Shown: in pieces, positions 6,962 through 15,294 of the stretch
How the letters are laid out: each line of letters starts with the position of its first letter
How positions within the stretch are numbered: position 1 is the stretch's first letter
Source of the DNA: Clostridia bacterium
GTDB taxonomy: Bacteria > Bacillota > Clostridia > UMGS1883
DNA length: 18,486 nucleotides
Assembly: GCA_021202495.1 (NCBI GenBank)
Contig: JAJQCX010000192.1
Span: 1-18,486, forward strand
Direction of reading: 5' to 3'
The notes under the pieces: model-generated
What the model was told of the DNA's origin: nothing
The model's input: only the letters and a program-made list of their open reading frames with translations
The model's database searches: none
Made by a program: the position numbers and the translations under genes

Positions 6962-7030
6962 AAATTTTGCGAAGCGGAATTTGACCCTTCAGTCGCCTAC
7001 GGCGACAGCTCTCCATTCAAGGGAGCCAGT
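6962..7030 (+). repeat. Intergenic palindromic element, copy D, joined to a second hairpin repeat
   Basis: The core at 6962-6982 has a left arm AAATTTTGC, loop GAA and right arm GCGGAATTT. The two mismatches become G-U pairs in RNA. Nine bases later comes a different hairpin GTCGCC-TAC-GGCGAC (6992-7006), then AGCTCTCC and GGGAGCC. This second part resembles another common Clostridia intergenic repeat. Confidence 0.7.
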
Positions 7031-7055
7031 GCGAATTTGAAAATTATTGATTAAT

Positions 7056-7068
7056 CCGCGGTGCGCGG
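7056..7068 (+). promoter_or_regulatory. Short hairpin just before nadA ribosome site
   Basis: CCGCG-GTG-CGCGG folds perfectly and ends six bases before the GAAGAGGAG ribosome site (7074-7082). It may affect nadA translation. No recognisable riboswitch or NiaR site (TGTCTAGACA-like) is present. Confidence 0.25.
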
Positions 7069-7090
7069 GATATGAAGAGGAGAATAACAT

Positions 7091-8008
7091 ATGAATACTG
7101 CCGTCCTTCAAGAGGAAATAATGAGAATTAAGAAAGAAAACGACGTCTGTATCCTGGCGCACAGCTATCAGACGCAGGACGTGTGCGAGATTGCCGATTT
7201 TACGGGCGATTCGTACCAGTTAAGCGTGAAAGCGGCGGGGGCGAAAAACAAGACCGTCATAATGTGCGGAGTGAGATTTATGGCGGAGACGGTGAAAATT
7301 CTTTCGCCTGACAAAAAGGTCATTTTGGCAAATCCGTATGCGGGGTGCCCCATGGCGGAACAGATGGATGTGGAATTGATTGAGGATGTGAAAAAGCACT
7401 ATCCCGATTACACGGTTGTGGCTTACATAAACACAACGGCGTCACTGAAGACGATATGCGACGTATGTGTGACGTCGTCGTCCGCGGTGAAGATTGTGAA
7501 AAGGATTGAGAACGACAAGATTTTGTTTATTCCCGACTGCAATTTGGGAAGCTACGTTGCATCCCAAGTTCCGGAAAAGACGTTTAAGCTGCTGCAGGGC
7601 GGCTGCCCGATACATGCGGCGGTGAGGCCGTGGGAGGTAGACGAGGCGAAGAAGCTCCATCCCAACGCGCTGCTTTTGGTGCATCCGGAGTGCGTGCCCG
7701 CTGTTACAAACCGCGCGGATTACGCGGGGTCTACGGCGGGAATAATGGATTACATAAGACATTCCGACGCGGAGGAATTTATCATAGGCACCGAGCTTGC
7801 GATTGGGCAGCATATGCAGTATGAATTTCCGAACAAGAAATTCTATCCGCTTTCAAAGAGCTTGATTTGCCCCAATATGAAGATTACGACGCTTGTTGAC
7901 GTGTATAACGCGGTCAAGGGCTGCGGGGGCGAGGAGATTGTGCTTGAGGATGATGTGAGGATTGCGGCGCAGAGGTGCATCGATAAGATGATTGAACTTG
8001 GTAAATAA
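7091..8008 (+). CDS. nadA: Quinolinate synthase NadA
   Basis: A 305-aa enzyme that condenses iminoaspartate with dihydroxyacetone phosphate to quinolinate in de novo NAD synthesis. The three [4Fe-4S] ligand cysteines are Cys86 (NPYAGCPMA), Cys172 (GGCPIH) and Cys260 (ICPNMK), at spacing very close to Thermotoga NadA. Other family motifs are ILAHSYQ near residue 21, GDSYQLS, CGVRFMAET, LLVHPEC, and GSTAGIMDYI. The usual 'GFCPVH' reads GGCPIH. AGAGGAG upstream supports the start. It follows the Fe-S assembly operon but is separated by a terminator-like hairpin and a repeat. Cluster supply may explain the proximity. nadB and nadC, its usual partners, are not in the window. Its own promoter is not obvious. 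Confidence 0.95.
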   Translation: MNTAVLQEEIMRIKKENDVCILAHSYQTQDVCEIADFTGDSYQLSVKAAGAKNKTVIMCGVRFMAETVKILSPDKKVILANPYAGCPMAEQMDVELIEDVKKHYPDYTVVAYINTTASLKTICDVCVTSSSAVKIVKRIENDKILFIPDCNLGSYVASQVPEKTFKLLQGGCPIHAAVRPWEVDEAKKLHPNALLLVHPECVPAVTNRADYAGSTAGIMDYIRHSDAEEFIIGTELAIGQHMQYEFPNKKFYPLSKSLICPNMKITTLVDVYNAVKGCGGEEIVLEDDVRIAAQRCIDKMIELGK

Positions 8009-8009
8009 C

Positions 8010-8093
8010 AGTGCGGAGTTGTGGAACAAATTCCGCTCTGCGGAATTTGAATTAGTGCGCCTGCGGGCGCGGGCGGATCAAACCGCAGGTTTG
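8010..8093 (+). repeat. Intergenic palindromic element, copy C
   Basis: The leader AGTGCGGAGTTGTGGAAC precedes the core at 8028-8048 (AAATTCCGC and GCGGAATTT, loop TCT). Eight bases later is the GC hairpin at 8057-8070 (GCGCC-TGCG-GGCGC). A third perfect hairpin CAAACC-GCA-GGTTTG sits at 8079-8093. It starts two bases after the nadA stop. Confidence 0.78.
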
Positions 8094-8112
8094 GGAAATT
8101 TTAAAATAGCTA

Positions 8113-8141
8113 TGGACAAAAGGGAAAAAATGTGGTATGAT
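8113..8141 (+). promoter_or_regulatory. SigA-type promoter of the zinc-ribbon gene
   Basis: TGGACA at 8113-8118, 17-bp spacer, TATGAT at 8136-8141 with an extended -10 TG at 8133-8134. The start codon is 36 bases downstream. Confidence 0.7.
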
Positions 8142-8177
8142 TGTTTAAATAATAATTGTTGAAAGGGGCAAAATGAA

Positions 8178-8606
8178 ATGGCATTTTTGGATGACATCAA
8201 GGATAAGGCGTCGGACGCGGCGGTTGTCGCGGGCAAAGCGGTGAACGAAATTTATGAGGCAACGAGGATTAAGATGGCAATTGCGGAGAAAAAGGGAACC
8301 GTGAAGGCTATTTATCGTGAAATCGGCGAGGCCGTTTACGCGAGCGTTAAAAACGGAGAGGACGCAAGCGACGTGATTGAGGATAAGGTTGCCGAGATTG
8401 ACGCTATTTTTGAGGAAATTGAAGCGCTGCGCGACAGGCAGATGAAGATTAAGAAGCTGCGCGTGTGCGCATCGTGCGGAAGCAGCGTTCCGGACGATTG
8501 TAAATTCTGCCCGAAGTGCGGAAGCGAGCTTGATGCAAGCGAAGAGGAGAGCGCACAAGAGGCTGAAATTGTGGAAGAAGCCGCAGAGGAAGAGGCAGCA
8601 GAATAA
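8178..8606 (+). CDS. Coiled-coil zinc-ribbon protein
   Basis: A 142-aa soluble protein. Residues 1-95 are charged and helical, probably coiled coil, starting MAFLDDIKDKASDAA. A zinc ribbon follows, with CxxC at Cys97/Cys100 and CxxC at Cys111/Cys114 (plus an extra Cys108). The tail from about 120 is almost all Glu and Ala. This arrangement (helical N-terminus, single zinc ribbon) is common in Firmicutes proteins of unknown function. It may be a small scaffold or stress-related protein, but nothing here fixes a role. AAAGGGG at 8163-8168 supports ATG 8178; ATG 8173 is in another frame. It is probably monocistronic, with its own promoter and a downstream hairpin. Confidence 0.82.
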   Translation: MAFLDDIKDKASDAAVVAGKAVNEIYEATRIKMAIAEKKGTVKAIYREIGEAVYASVKNGEDASDVIEDKVAEIDAIFEEIEALRDRQMKIKKLRVCASCGSSVPDDCKFCPKCGSELDASEEESAQEAEIVEEAAEEEAAE

Positions 8607-8616
8607 TTGAATAATT

Positions 8617-8650
8617 ACCGCCGCATTTCTGAAAGAGGTGCGGCGGTGTT
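8617..8650 (+). terminator. Probable terminator after the zinc-ribbon gene
   Basis: A perfect 9-bp stem ACCGCCGCA / TGCGGCGGT (8617-8625 with 8639-8647) with a 13-base loop, then GTTT. The T-tract is short. Confidence 0.5.
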
Positions 8651-8653
8651 TAC

Positions 8654-8711
8654 AGTGTGGGGTCGATGAACAAATTTTGCTTCGCAAAATTTGAATATAT
8701 GCGCCGCGGCG
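8654..8711 (+). repeat. Intergenic palindromic element, copy E
   Basis: The leader AGTGTGGGGTCGATGAAC precedes the core at 8672-8692: arms AAATTTTGC and GCAAAATTT, loop TTC. Relative to the other copies both arms have changed together (CC to TT, GG to AA), so pairing is kept. The second hairpin is reduced (CGCC-GC-GGCG, 8702-8711). Confidence 0.75.
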
Positions 8712-8919
8712 GGGTATTAAAAATGGATACAATGTGGTAAAACGAAATGAAGAGTAAGAAAAAAGCGCAAAAAAAGTTTCAAAAAAGTTGCAAAACTGTA
8801 CTTTGGGACAGCGACAAACGAAAATTTTTGCGATATAGATATAATAATTGGAATGTGGTTGATATGTCACTGAGGGAAGCTGAAATCAGTTGAAATTTTT
8901 AAAGAGGAGATGGTTTATC
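8712..8919 (+). promoter_or_regulatory. Leader region of the giant GLUG gene
   Basis: An AT-rich 208-base stretch. TATAAT at 8840-8845 is a good -10 candidate, but no convincing -35 lies 16-18 bp upstream. The ribosome site AGAGGAG is at 8903-8909. No known riboswitch pattern was recognised. Confidence 0.4.
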
Positions 8920-11900
8920 TTGAAAGGTAAAAGGTTGACGGCAGTTATGCTGGCGGTGTGCATGCTTCTGACGCTTGTGCCTACGGCATGGGCGGCGGCG
9001 GAAGAGCACAGCTATGACGAGAACGGGTTTTGCAGTGTGTGCGGGTTTTATGAACCGGCGGAGTTAAACAGCGCGGGAGTTTATGAAATTGGGAACGCGG
9101 GGCAGTTATATTGGTTTGCGGCGTTGGTGAACGGCGATGATACATATGCCGAATTTGACGCGCAGAACATGAGTGCGGACGCGGTTTTGATGAATGACAT
9201 CGATTTGGAAAGCCGCGAGTGGACGCCGATCGGAGAGTGCTTTGACAACAACGGTTACTACAGCGGAACATTCAACGGCGGCGGGTATACCGTTTCGGGG
9301 CTTTATGTCACAGGTGAAGTCGGCGACAGAGCATTTTTCGGCGCTGTTGCAGAAAATGGTATTGTGCAAAAGCTCACAATTGAAGGAAGTGTCAGCGGTA
9401 TTACGTCGGGAGGCATTGCAGCTCAAAATTACGGCAAAATAATCAACTGCGTAAATAAGGCGGCTGTCAGTGCGGAATTCGGTACCGCAGGCGGAATTGT
9501 AATTTCCAATTCCGGAGAGATAAGCGGCTGTTACAACAGCGGCGAGCTGAACGCATTGGAGACAGGCGGCATTACAATATATAACGAAGGAACGATTGTT
9601 GACTGCTACAATGAGGGCATTGTAACCGACACATTAGTTAGAGCGGGCGGAATTGTGAGTCATAATCTCGGTACAATCAGCAATTGCTACAATGTCGGCG
9701 AGGTGAACGGCACCAATGTGGGCAGCATAGCAGGTTATAACAGCGGCACGATTGAAAACTGCTATTATCTCGAGGGCTTGGCGTCAGATTCCAACGCGAC
9801 GGTAAAGAGCGCAGAGGAATTTGCGTCGGGCGAGGTGGCTTGGCTGCTCAACGGCAGCACGAGCGAAAACGTTACGTGGTATCAGACACTTGGCACGGAC
9901 AGCTACCCTGTACTTGACGGGGAGAGCGTTGTATATTTGATAACTGCCGCCTGCGACGGGTCGGAGCAAGAGACATATGCAAACGACGCGGACGCAAAGG
10001 TGCATATTTATGACGAAACGGGCTTTTGCGCGGACGGAATGTACGAGCCGGCGAAGTTAAATGATGAGGGCGTTTATGAGATAGGGAACGCGGGTGAGCT
10101 TTTCTGGTTTGCGGCGCTCGTCAACGGGGACGATACTTATGCTGAAATTGAGGCGCAGAATACGGGCGCGAGCGCAGTATTGATGAATGACATTGACCTG
10201 ACGGGCTATGAATGGACGCCGATTGGCGATTTCGGACATATGTATAACTACAGCTATTTTTACGGCGGAACGTTTGACGGGTGCGGCTACACTGTCACGG
10301 GGCTTTATATAAACGACAGCTCGAACGCGGGTTACGAGGGGCTGTTCGGATATGTGTCGGGCGGCACGATAAAGAATTTGACGCTTGAGGACGCTTATGT
10401 GACAGCGAGCGATCGCACGGGCGCGATTGCGGGCTGTATCGAGGCAAACAGTTTGATTGAAAACTGCACTGTCAGTGCGGAGGTAATCGTGACGAGCGGG
10501 GAATCCGCGGGCGGTATCGCAGGCGTGATAAGCAACAGTACGATAAAAAATTGTACCGCAGCAGACGGCAGCAGCGTGAAGGGAACGGAAGCGGTCGGAG
10601 GCATTCTTGGATACGCGTCGAGCGGCGCAGTTGTCAGAGACAGTGTATCATACGCAACTGTCAGCGGCACGAGTATGGTCGGCGGCGTTGCGGGATATGC
10701 GTACTACGCGACGATTGAGCGCTGCGGAAACTGCGGAGACGTTGTAGGCGGTACGAATTACACCGGCGGTGTTGTGGGATATTTGTCTTCGGGCGTGGCG
10801 GTTACGGACGTATACAATACGGGGAGCGTTTCCGGCAGCGCATATGTCGGCGGCGTTGTGGGGAGACTGGGCAACAATTCTCTCACATACGCGTATAACA
10901 CCGGTGATGTTACGGGCAACACGGCGGGCGCTGTGATAGGCTATATAAACGGCAGCAGCTACAGCGTGAATAATTGCTATTACCTGGAGGGCTGCGCCGA
11001 TGCAAAGGTCGGCTCGGGAAGCATTGCATATTCGGCTTTGACGGTGAAAACGGCGGAGGCATTCGCTTCGGGTGAGGTTTGCTACTTATTAAACGGCAGC
11101 AGTTCGGATAGCGTCACATGGTATCAGGCGATCGGCGAGGATGGAAACCCCGTGCTTGACAGCGAGAGCGGAGTTGTGTATTTGAGTACGTACTGTGACG
11201 GAACGGACGCGGGATATACAAACGTCGGCGAGATTGTACATAGCTTTGACGAAAACGGATTTTGCGAGTGCGGAGAGTATCAGCCGGCAGAGATGAACGA
11301 AAACGGCGCATATGAAATCAATAATATAGGAAAGTTCTACTGGTTCGCGGCGTTGGTGAACGGAGATAGCACATACGCGGAATTTGACGCGCAGGACAGG
11401 AATGCCGATGCGGTTTTGACACAGGATTTGGACTTTGAAGGGTATGATAATTATGTTCCCATCGGGTACACGGATTTGGATTACAGCAGTTCTTCGCTTG
11501 ATTATGTCGGCTACGGCGGCGTGTTCGACGGGCAGGGGCATGTGATAAAGAATTTGACCATAACGAACGACGACACGGTGAGCGGACTTGTGATTGTCGG
11601 CATATTCGGCACGGTGACGGGCACGGTGAGAATGCTCGGGGTTGAGAATTTCAGCTTTGATCGCGCGGGAGGTGACGACGGCAGGTTCGGCGCGATTGCG
11701 GGGCAGGTAATTAAAAACTCCGCGGGAGATGTCGGAAGAATTGAGAACTGCTATGTTATAAACTCGACTGTTTACGGCGACAGCCGCATTGCCGGCGCGA
11801 TTGCGGGTGCGAACTACGGCGGCGAAATTGAAAGCTGCTATGTTTACGGCTGCGATGTGCAGGCATACAAAAGATACGGCTATTTTGTGGGAGATAACGA

Positions 11901-14900
11901 AAACGACGAGGGAACGCTTCTCGGTGAATTGATAAATTGCTACAGCGACGCCAATCTCGTCGGAACGACCAATACCCCAAGAGTTGGCACAGTTACAGGC
12001 GGCGAGGCGAACATTTCGGCAGAGAGATTCGCAAGCGGCGAGATTGCTTGGCTGCTCAACGGCGAAGTGTATGACAATGCGGTTTGGCATCAGACGATAG
12101 GCGAGGACAGCTGCCCGCTCTTTGAGGGAGGGGCAGTTTACGAAGCTTCGGATTTAAGCTACACGAATGATCCCTGCGAGGCTTCGATGCACACGTTTGA
12201 CGAGGACGGATTTTGCACATTGTGCGGAGATTATGAGCCGGCGGAGATGAACGGCGAGGGCGTTTATGAAATAGAAAACGCGGGACAGCTGTTCTGGTTT
12301 GCGGCGCTGGTGAACGGAGATAATACATATGCGGAATTTGACGCGCAGAATTTGAGCGCGAACGCGGTGTTGATGAAGGATATTGATTTGGAGAACCGCG
12401 CTTGGACGCCGATAGGAAATATGTATTCATCCGTTTATTACGATGGGACATTTAACGGCAGCGGATACACCGTTTCGGGGCTATATGTCAGTGTCAGCGG
12501 CGCAGAAGAGGACGGAGGATTTTTCAGCGCTGTCGGGGAAAACGGCATTGTGAAAAATCTCACTGTTGACGGAAGCGTCGGCGGAGATCGTGCGGGCGGA
12601 ATAGCAGCCGGCAATTTCGGCAAGATAACAGACTGCGTCAACAACGCGGCAATTGATGGAGACGTTTCCGGCGGAATTGTCTATTACAATTACAGCGGCG
12701 GAGAGATACGCGGCTGCTACAATAACGGCGAGATGAATGCTTATGTTCATGCGGGCGGCATTGCAGCCTATAACGAAGGAACGATTGCCGACTGCTACAA
12801 TGCAGGCAGCTTGACCGCCGGATATGAAGCGGGCGGAATTGTACTTGATAATGGCGGTACAATCAGCAATTGCTACAACGTTGGCAGCGTAAGCGGCAGC
12901 GATGTGGGCGGCGTGGTTGGCAACAGAAACAGCGGTACGATTGAAAACTGCTATTATCTCGAAGGCACGGCGGAGGATTCAAGCGCGACAGAAAAGAGCG
13001 CGGAGGAATTTGCGTCGGGCGAGGTTGCTTGGCTGCTCAACGGCGGTCAGTCGGAGGATGTTGTTTGGTATCAGACAATAGGAACGGACGAATATCCGGT
13101 GCTCGATGATGAAAGCGGAGTTGTGTACGCAAAGACAGACTGCGGCGGCACGGCGGAAGGATATGCAAACAGCGAAAGCACCGACAAGGCGGAGCACAGC
13201 TTTGACGAGGACGGCTTCTGCAGCGTATGCGGAGATTATGAGTCGGCAGAGCCGAACAGCGAGGGCGTTTATGAAATCAAGAACGCGGGGCAGATCTTCT
13301 GGTTTGCGGCGTTGGTGAACGGAGATACGACACACGCAGAATTTGACGCGCAGAATATGAGCGCGGACGCGGTTTTGATAAATGACATTGACTTGGAAAG
13401 CCGCGAGTGGACGCCGATCGGAGAATGCTTTGACAACAACGGTTACTACAGCGGAACATTCGATGGAAGCGGGCATAGCGTTTCGGGGCTTTATGTCACA
13501 GGTGAAGTCGGCGACCGAGCGTTTTTCGGCGCTGTTGCAGAATATGGCATTGTACAAAATCTCACAATTGAAGGAAGTGTCAGCGGTATTACGTCGGGAG
13601 GCATTGCAGCTCAAAATTACGGCAAAATAATCAACTGCGTAAATAAGGCGGCTGTCAGTGCGGAATTCGGTGTCGCAGGCGGAATTGCAAATTCCAATTC
13701 CGGCGAGATACGCGGCTGTTACAACAGCGGCGAGCTGAACGCATTGCAGACAGGCGGCATCACAGCCAATAACGAAGGAACGATTGTTGACTGCTACAAT
13801 GAGGGCATTGTAACCGCCACTCTATTTGAAGCGGGCGGAATTGCGAGCTATAACTTAGGTACAATCAGCAACTGCTACAACGTCGGTGAGGTGAACGGCA
13901 CCGATGCGGTCAGCATAGCAGATTATAACAGCGGCACGATTGAAAACTGTTATTATCTCGAAGGCTTGGCGTCAGATTCCAACGCGACAGTGAAGAGCGC
14001 GGAAGAATTTGCGTCGGGCGAGGTTGCTTGGCTTTTGCAGGGCGGCGAAGAAACGCTTGTTTGGGGGCAGAGCTTGGGAGAGGACAGCCATCCTGTCTTA
14101 AGCAATGCGCAGGAGAACAAGGTTGTAAAAATTACGTTTGTATTTACGGCAGACGGTTCCGAGGAATATGAATATATAAATTACAACACCGAATTGACCG
14201 ACTTCCCGACGGCGGAGAATGTGGAATACGCGTTCTACACCGACGCGGAATGCACGGAGAAAATCGACACGGGAGCGGCGATTGTCGAGGATGTGACGAT
14301 TTACGTTGCGGTCGACGAAAAGGAGCTCGGCGTGAAGCTGGTTCAGGGTGCGCAGATAAGAATAGGCACGGGTGTGACAGCGGACGACAGAACAGGCGAG
14401 GAAAGCGGCTTGAGATTTATCGCGTATGTTGACACAACGGGCACGCTGGCGGCTGAAGCGAGCGAGGTCGGCATTGCAATCTACGACGGCGGATTCGGCA
14501 CAGAGGATAAGGTTAAGGAAATCATGGCAAAGCTCACCGAGGAAGATGTGCCGATAACGAAAATCAAGGCCGAAAAGTACCAGAACGACACGGTATTTAC
14601 GGCGGCGATTGTGAATATCAGCGAGGCAAACTACAACAGAGCGTATATCGCGGTGCCCTATGCGGTGGTCGAAGGCGTGACGTATTACGACTTTGACGAG
14701 GCGGTTGCACGCTCGCCCTACCAGGTTGCGGCGGGGCTGCTCGTTTCGGGAGCGACGACGAGCGGATACGCGCAGTCGGCAAGCGGCGAAACGCTGACAA
14801 ATGTGCTTAACGCTTACGCAAACGAAACCGGCGCGAGAATTACGCTGACGTATTCTGCGGAAAGCGGATTCGGCGTTGCCGAGGCGGAATACGCAAACGG

Positions 14901-15129
14901 CGCTGTGGCGTTCTTTACGGCGGAATGCGAGGACATAACGGACGAGAGCGGAAGCGTTACGGGCGCGAAAATCACGCTGAAAGCCGCGGGCGGGGACGTT
15001 TTGTTCTACGATTACTGGAAGGAATACATCAGGATTAACAATAACAATTCTTCTGCGGTGACTCATATTGAAAATGCGGAGATTTCGGACGACAAATCGA
15101 CCTTGACGTTTGAATTTTACTTGCAGTGA
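8920..15129 (+). CDS. Giant secreted GLUG-repeat protein with five modules
   Basis: A 2069-aa exported protein. TTG 8920 is chosen: AGAGGAG lies 10 bases upstream and the product begins with a clean signal peptide (KGKR, hydrophobic core, cleavage near ALA-like TAWA-AAEE, about residue 25). Five modules start at His30, 362, 774, 1091 and 1426. Each opens H-x-(F/Y)-D-E-x-G-F-C-x-x-C-G, then a conserved block (GVYEI-NAGQL-WFAALVNGD, DIDL, WTPIG), then many GLUG motifs (GGIAG-N-GTI-NCYN-G-V), which usually form a beta-helix. Residues about 1735-1800 resemble a Listeria-Bacteroides (Flg_new-like) repeat. The last 270 residues match a domain I know from clostridial surface proteins (SGLRFIAYVD, EANYNRAYIAVPYAV), function unknown. 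No LPXTG or SLH anchor is seen. The likely role is adhesion or surface binding, which is inferred. Confidence 0.88.
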   Translation: MKGKRLTAVMLAVCMLLTLVPTAWAAAEEHSYDENGFCSVCGFYEPAELNSAGVYEIGNAGQLYWFAALVNGDDTYAEFDAQNMSADAVLMNDIDLESREWTPIGECFDNNGYYSGTFNGGGYTVSGLYVTGEVGDRAFFGAVAENGIVQKLTIEGSVSGITSGGIAAQNYGKIINCVNKAAVSAEFGTAGGIVISNSGEISGCYNSGELNALETGGITIYNEGTIVDCYNEGIVTDTLVRAGGIVSHNLGTISNCYNVGEVNGTNVGSIAGYNSGTIENCYYLEGLASDSNATVKSAEEFASGEVAWLLNGSTSENVTWYQTLGTDSYPVLDGESVVYLITAACDGSEQETYANDADAKVHIYDETGFCADGMYEPAKLNDEGVYEIGNAGELFWFAALVNGDDTYAEIEAQNTGASAVLMNDIDLTGYEWTPIGDFGHMYNYSYFYGGTFDGCGYTVTGLYINDSSNAGYEGLFGYVSGGTIKNLTLEDAYVTASDRTGAIAGCIEANSLIENCTVSAEVIVTSGESAGGIAGVISNSTIKNCTAADGSSVKGTEAVGGILGYASSGAVVRDSVSYATVSGTSMVGGVAGYAYYATIERCGNCGDVVGGTNYTGGVVGYLSSGVAVTDVYNTGSVSGSAYVGGVVGRLGNNSLTYAYNTGDVTGNTAGAVIGYINGSSYSVNNCYYLEGCADAKVGSGSIAYSALTVKTAEAFASGEVCYLLNGSSSDSVTWYQAIGEDGNPVLDSESGVVYLSTYCDGTDAGYTNVGEIVHSFDENGFCECGEYQPAEMNENGAYEINNIGKFYWFAALVNGDSTYAEFDAQDRNADAVLTQDLDFEGYDNYVPIGYTDLDYSSSSLDYVGYGGVFDGQGHVIKNLTITNDDTVSGLVIVGIFGTVTGTVRMLGVENFSFDRAGGDDGRFGAIAGQVIKNSAGDVGRIENCYVINSTVYGDSRIAGAIAGANYGGEIESCYVYGCDVQAYKRYGYFVGDNENDEGTLLGELINCYSDANLVGTTNTPRVGTVTGGEANISAERFASGEIAWLLNGEVYDNAVWHQTIGEDSCPLFEGGAVYEASDLSYTNDPCEASMHTFDEDGFCTLCGDYEPAEMNGEGVYEIENAGQLFWFAALVNGDNTYAEFDAQNLSANAVLMKDIDLENRAWTPIGNMYSSVYYDGTFNGSGYTVSGLYVSVSGAEEDGGFFSAVGENGIVKNLTVDGSVGGDRAGGIAAGNFGKITDCVNNAAIDGDVSGGIVYYNYSGGEIRGCYNNGEMNAYVHAGGIAAYNEGTIADCYNAGSLTAGYEAGGIVLDNGGTISNCYNVGSVSGSDVGGVVGNRNSGTIENCYYLEGTAEDSSATEKSAEEFASGEVAWLLNGGQSEDVVWYQTIGTDEYPVLDDESGVVYAKTDCGGTAEGYANSESTDKAEHSFDEDGFCSVCGDYESAEPNSEGVYEIKNAGQIFWFAALVNGDTTHAEFDAQNMSADAVLINDIDLESREWTPIGECFDNNGYYSGTFDGSGHSVSGLYVTGEVGDRAFFGAVAEYGIVQNLTIEGSVSGITSGGIAAQNYGKIINCVNKAAVSAEFGVAGGIANSNSGEIRGCYNSGELNALQTGGITANNEGTIVDCYNEGIVTATLFEAGGIASYNLGTISNCYNVGEVNGTDAVSIADYNSGTIENCYYLEGLASDSNATVKSAEEFASGEVAWLLQGGEETLVWGQSLGEDSHPVLSNAQENKVVKITFVFTADGSEEYEYINYNTELTDFPTAENVEYAFYTDAECTEKIDTGAAIVEDVTIYVAVDEKELGVKLVQGAQIRIGTGVTADDRTGEESGLRFIAYVDTTGTLAAEASEVGIAIYDGGFGTEDKVKEIMAKLTEEDVPITKIKAEKYQNDTVFTAAIVNISEANYNRAYIAVPYAVVEGVTYYDFDEAVARSPYQVAAGLLVSGATTSGYAQSASGETLTNVLNAYANETGARITLTYSAESGFGVAEAEYANGAVAFFTAECEDITDESGSVTGAKITLKAAGGDVLFYDYWKEYIRINNNNSSAVTHIENAEISDDKSTLTFEFYLQ
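9007..9840 (+). repeat. Module 1 of the GLUG gene, DNA-level duplicate of module 5
   Basis: This segment is collinear with 13195-14028 at a constant offset of 4188 bases with no indel seen. Similarity is lower at the start and very high in the middle: 9373-9483 and 13561-13671 are identical over 111 bases. Confidence 0.85.
13195..14028 (+). repeat. Module 5 of the GLUG gene, DNA-level duplicate of module 1
   Basis: Direct-repeat partner of 9007-9840. Synonymous positions are also conserved across the middle of the module, unlike modules 2 and 3, which points to recent duplication or gene conversion between the outer modules. Confidence 0.85.
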
Positions 15130-15134
15130 TGATT

Positions 15135-15164
15135 GGAAAAGAGCGGCGAAAGCCGCTCTTTTCC
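15135..15164 (+). terminator. Terminator of the GLUG gene
   Basis: A perfect 13-bp stem (GGAAAAGAGCGGC with GCCGCTCTTTTCC) closed by a GAAA tetraloop, five bases after the stop. The A/T ends supply the U-tract. Confidence 0.85.
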
Positions 15165-15181
15165 ATTAGCGGTTAGCAATT

Positions 15182-15208
15182 GAGGGTAAATTCCGCGGAG
15201 CGGAATTT
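15182..15208 (+). repeat. Intergenic palindromic element, copy F
   Basis: The core at 15188-15208 is identical to copies A and B (loop GGA), preceded by GAGGGT. The second hairpin is degenerate (GCC and GGC around 15221-15236). Confidence 0.65.
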
Positions 15209-15294
15209 TCACGATTTTATGCCGGGGATTGCGGGCGGGGAACGCTTGCGGAATTTTTTGCGGCGGAGGGGTTGAAACGAGGGTTTAATACTGA

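Noticed and set aside
8712..8919. Riboswitch in the 208-base leader of the GLUG gene
   Set aside because: No conserved core of any riboswitch I know (such as c-di-GMP) was found, and the only stems are short.
11089..12090. 333-codon minus-strand open frame inside the GLUG gene
   Set aside because: Antisense shadow of repeated coding sequence, with no ribosome site or domain.
9007..14028. Short repeated GLUG units as a CRISPR-like or tandem non-coding array
   Set aside because: The repeats are in frame, vary at synonymous sites and encode a well-known protein motif.
14098..15066. Long open frame on the minus strand opposite the GLUG gene C-terminus (322 codons)
   Set aside because: It mirrors a strongly coding plus-strand frame, is Arg/His-rich as antisense shadows are, and matches no family.
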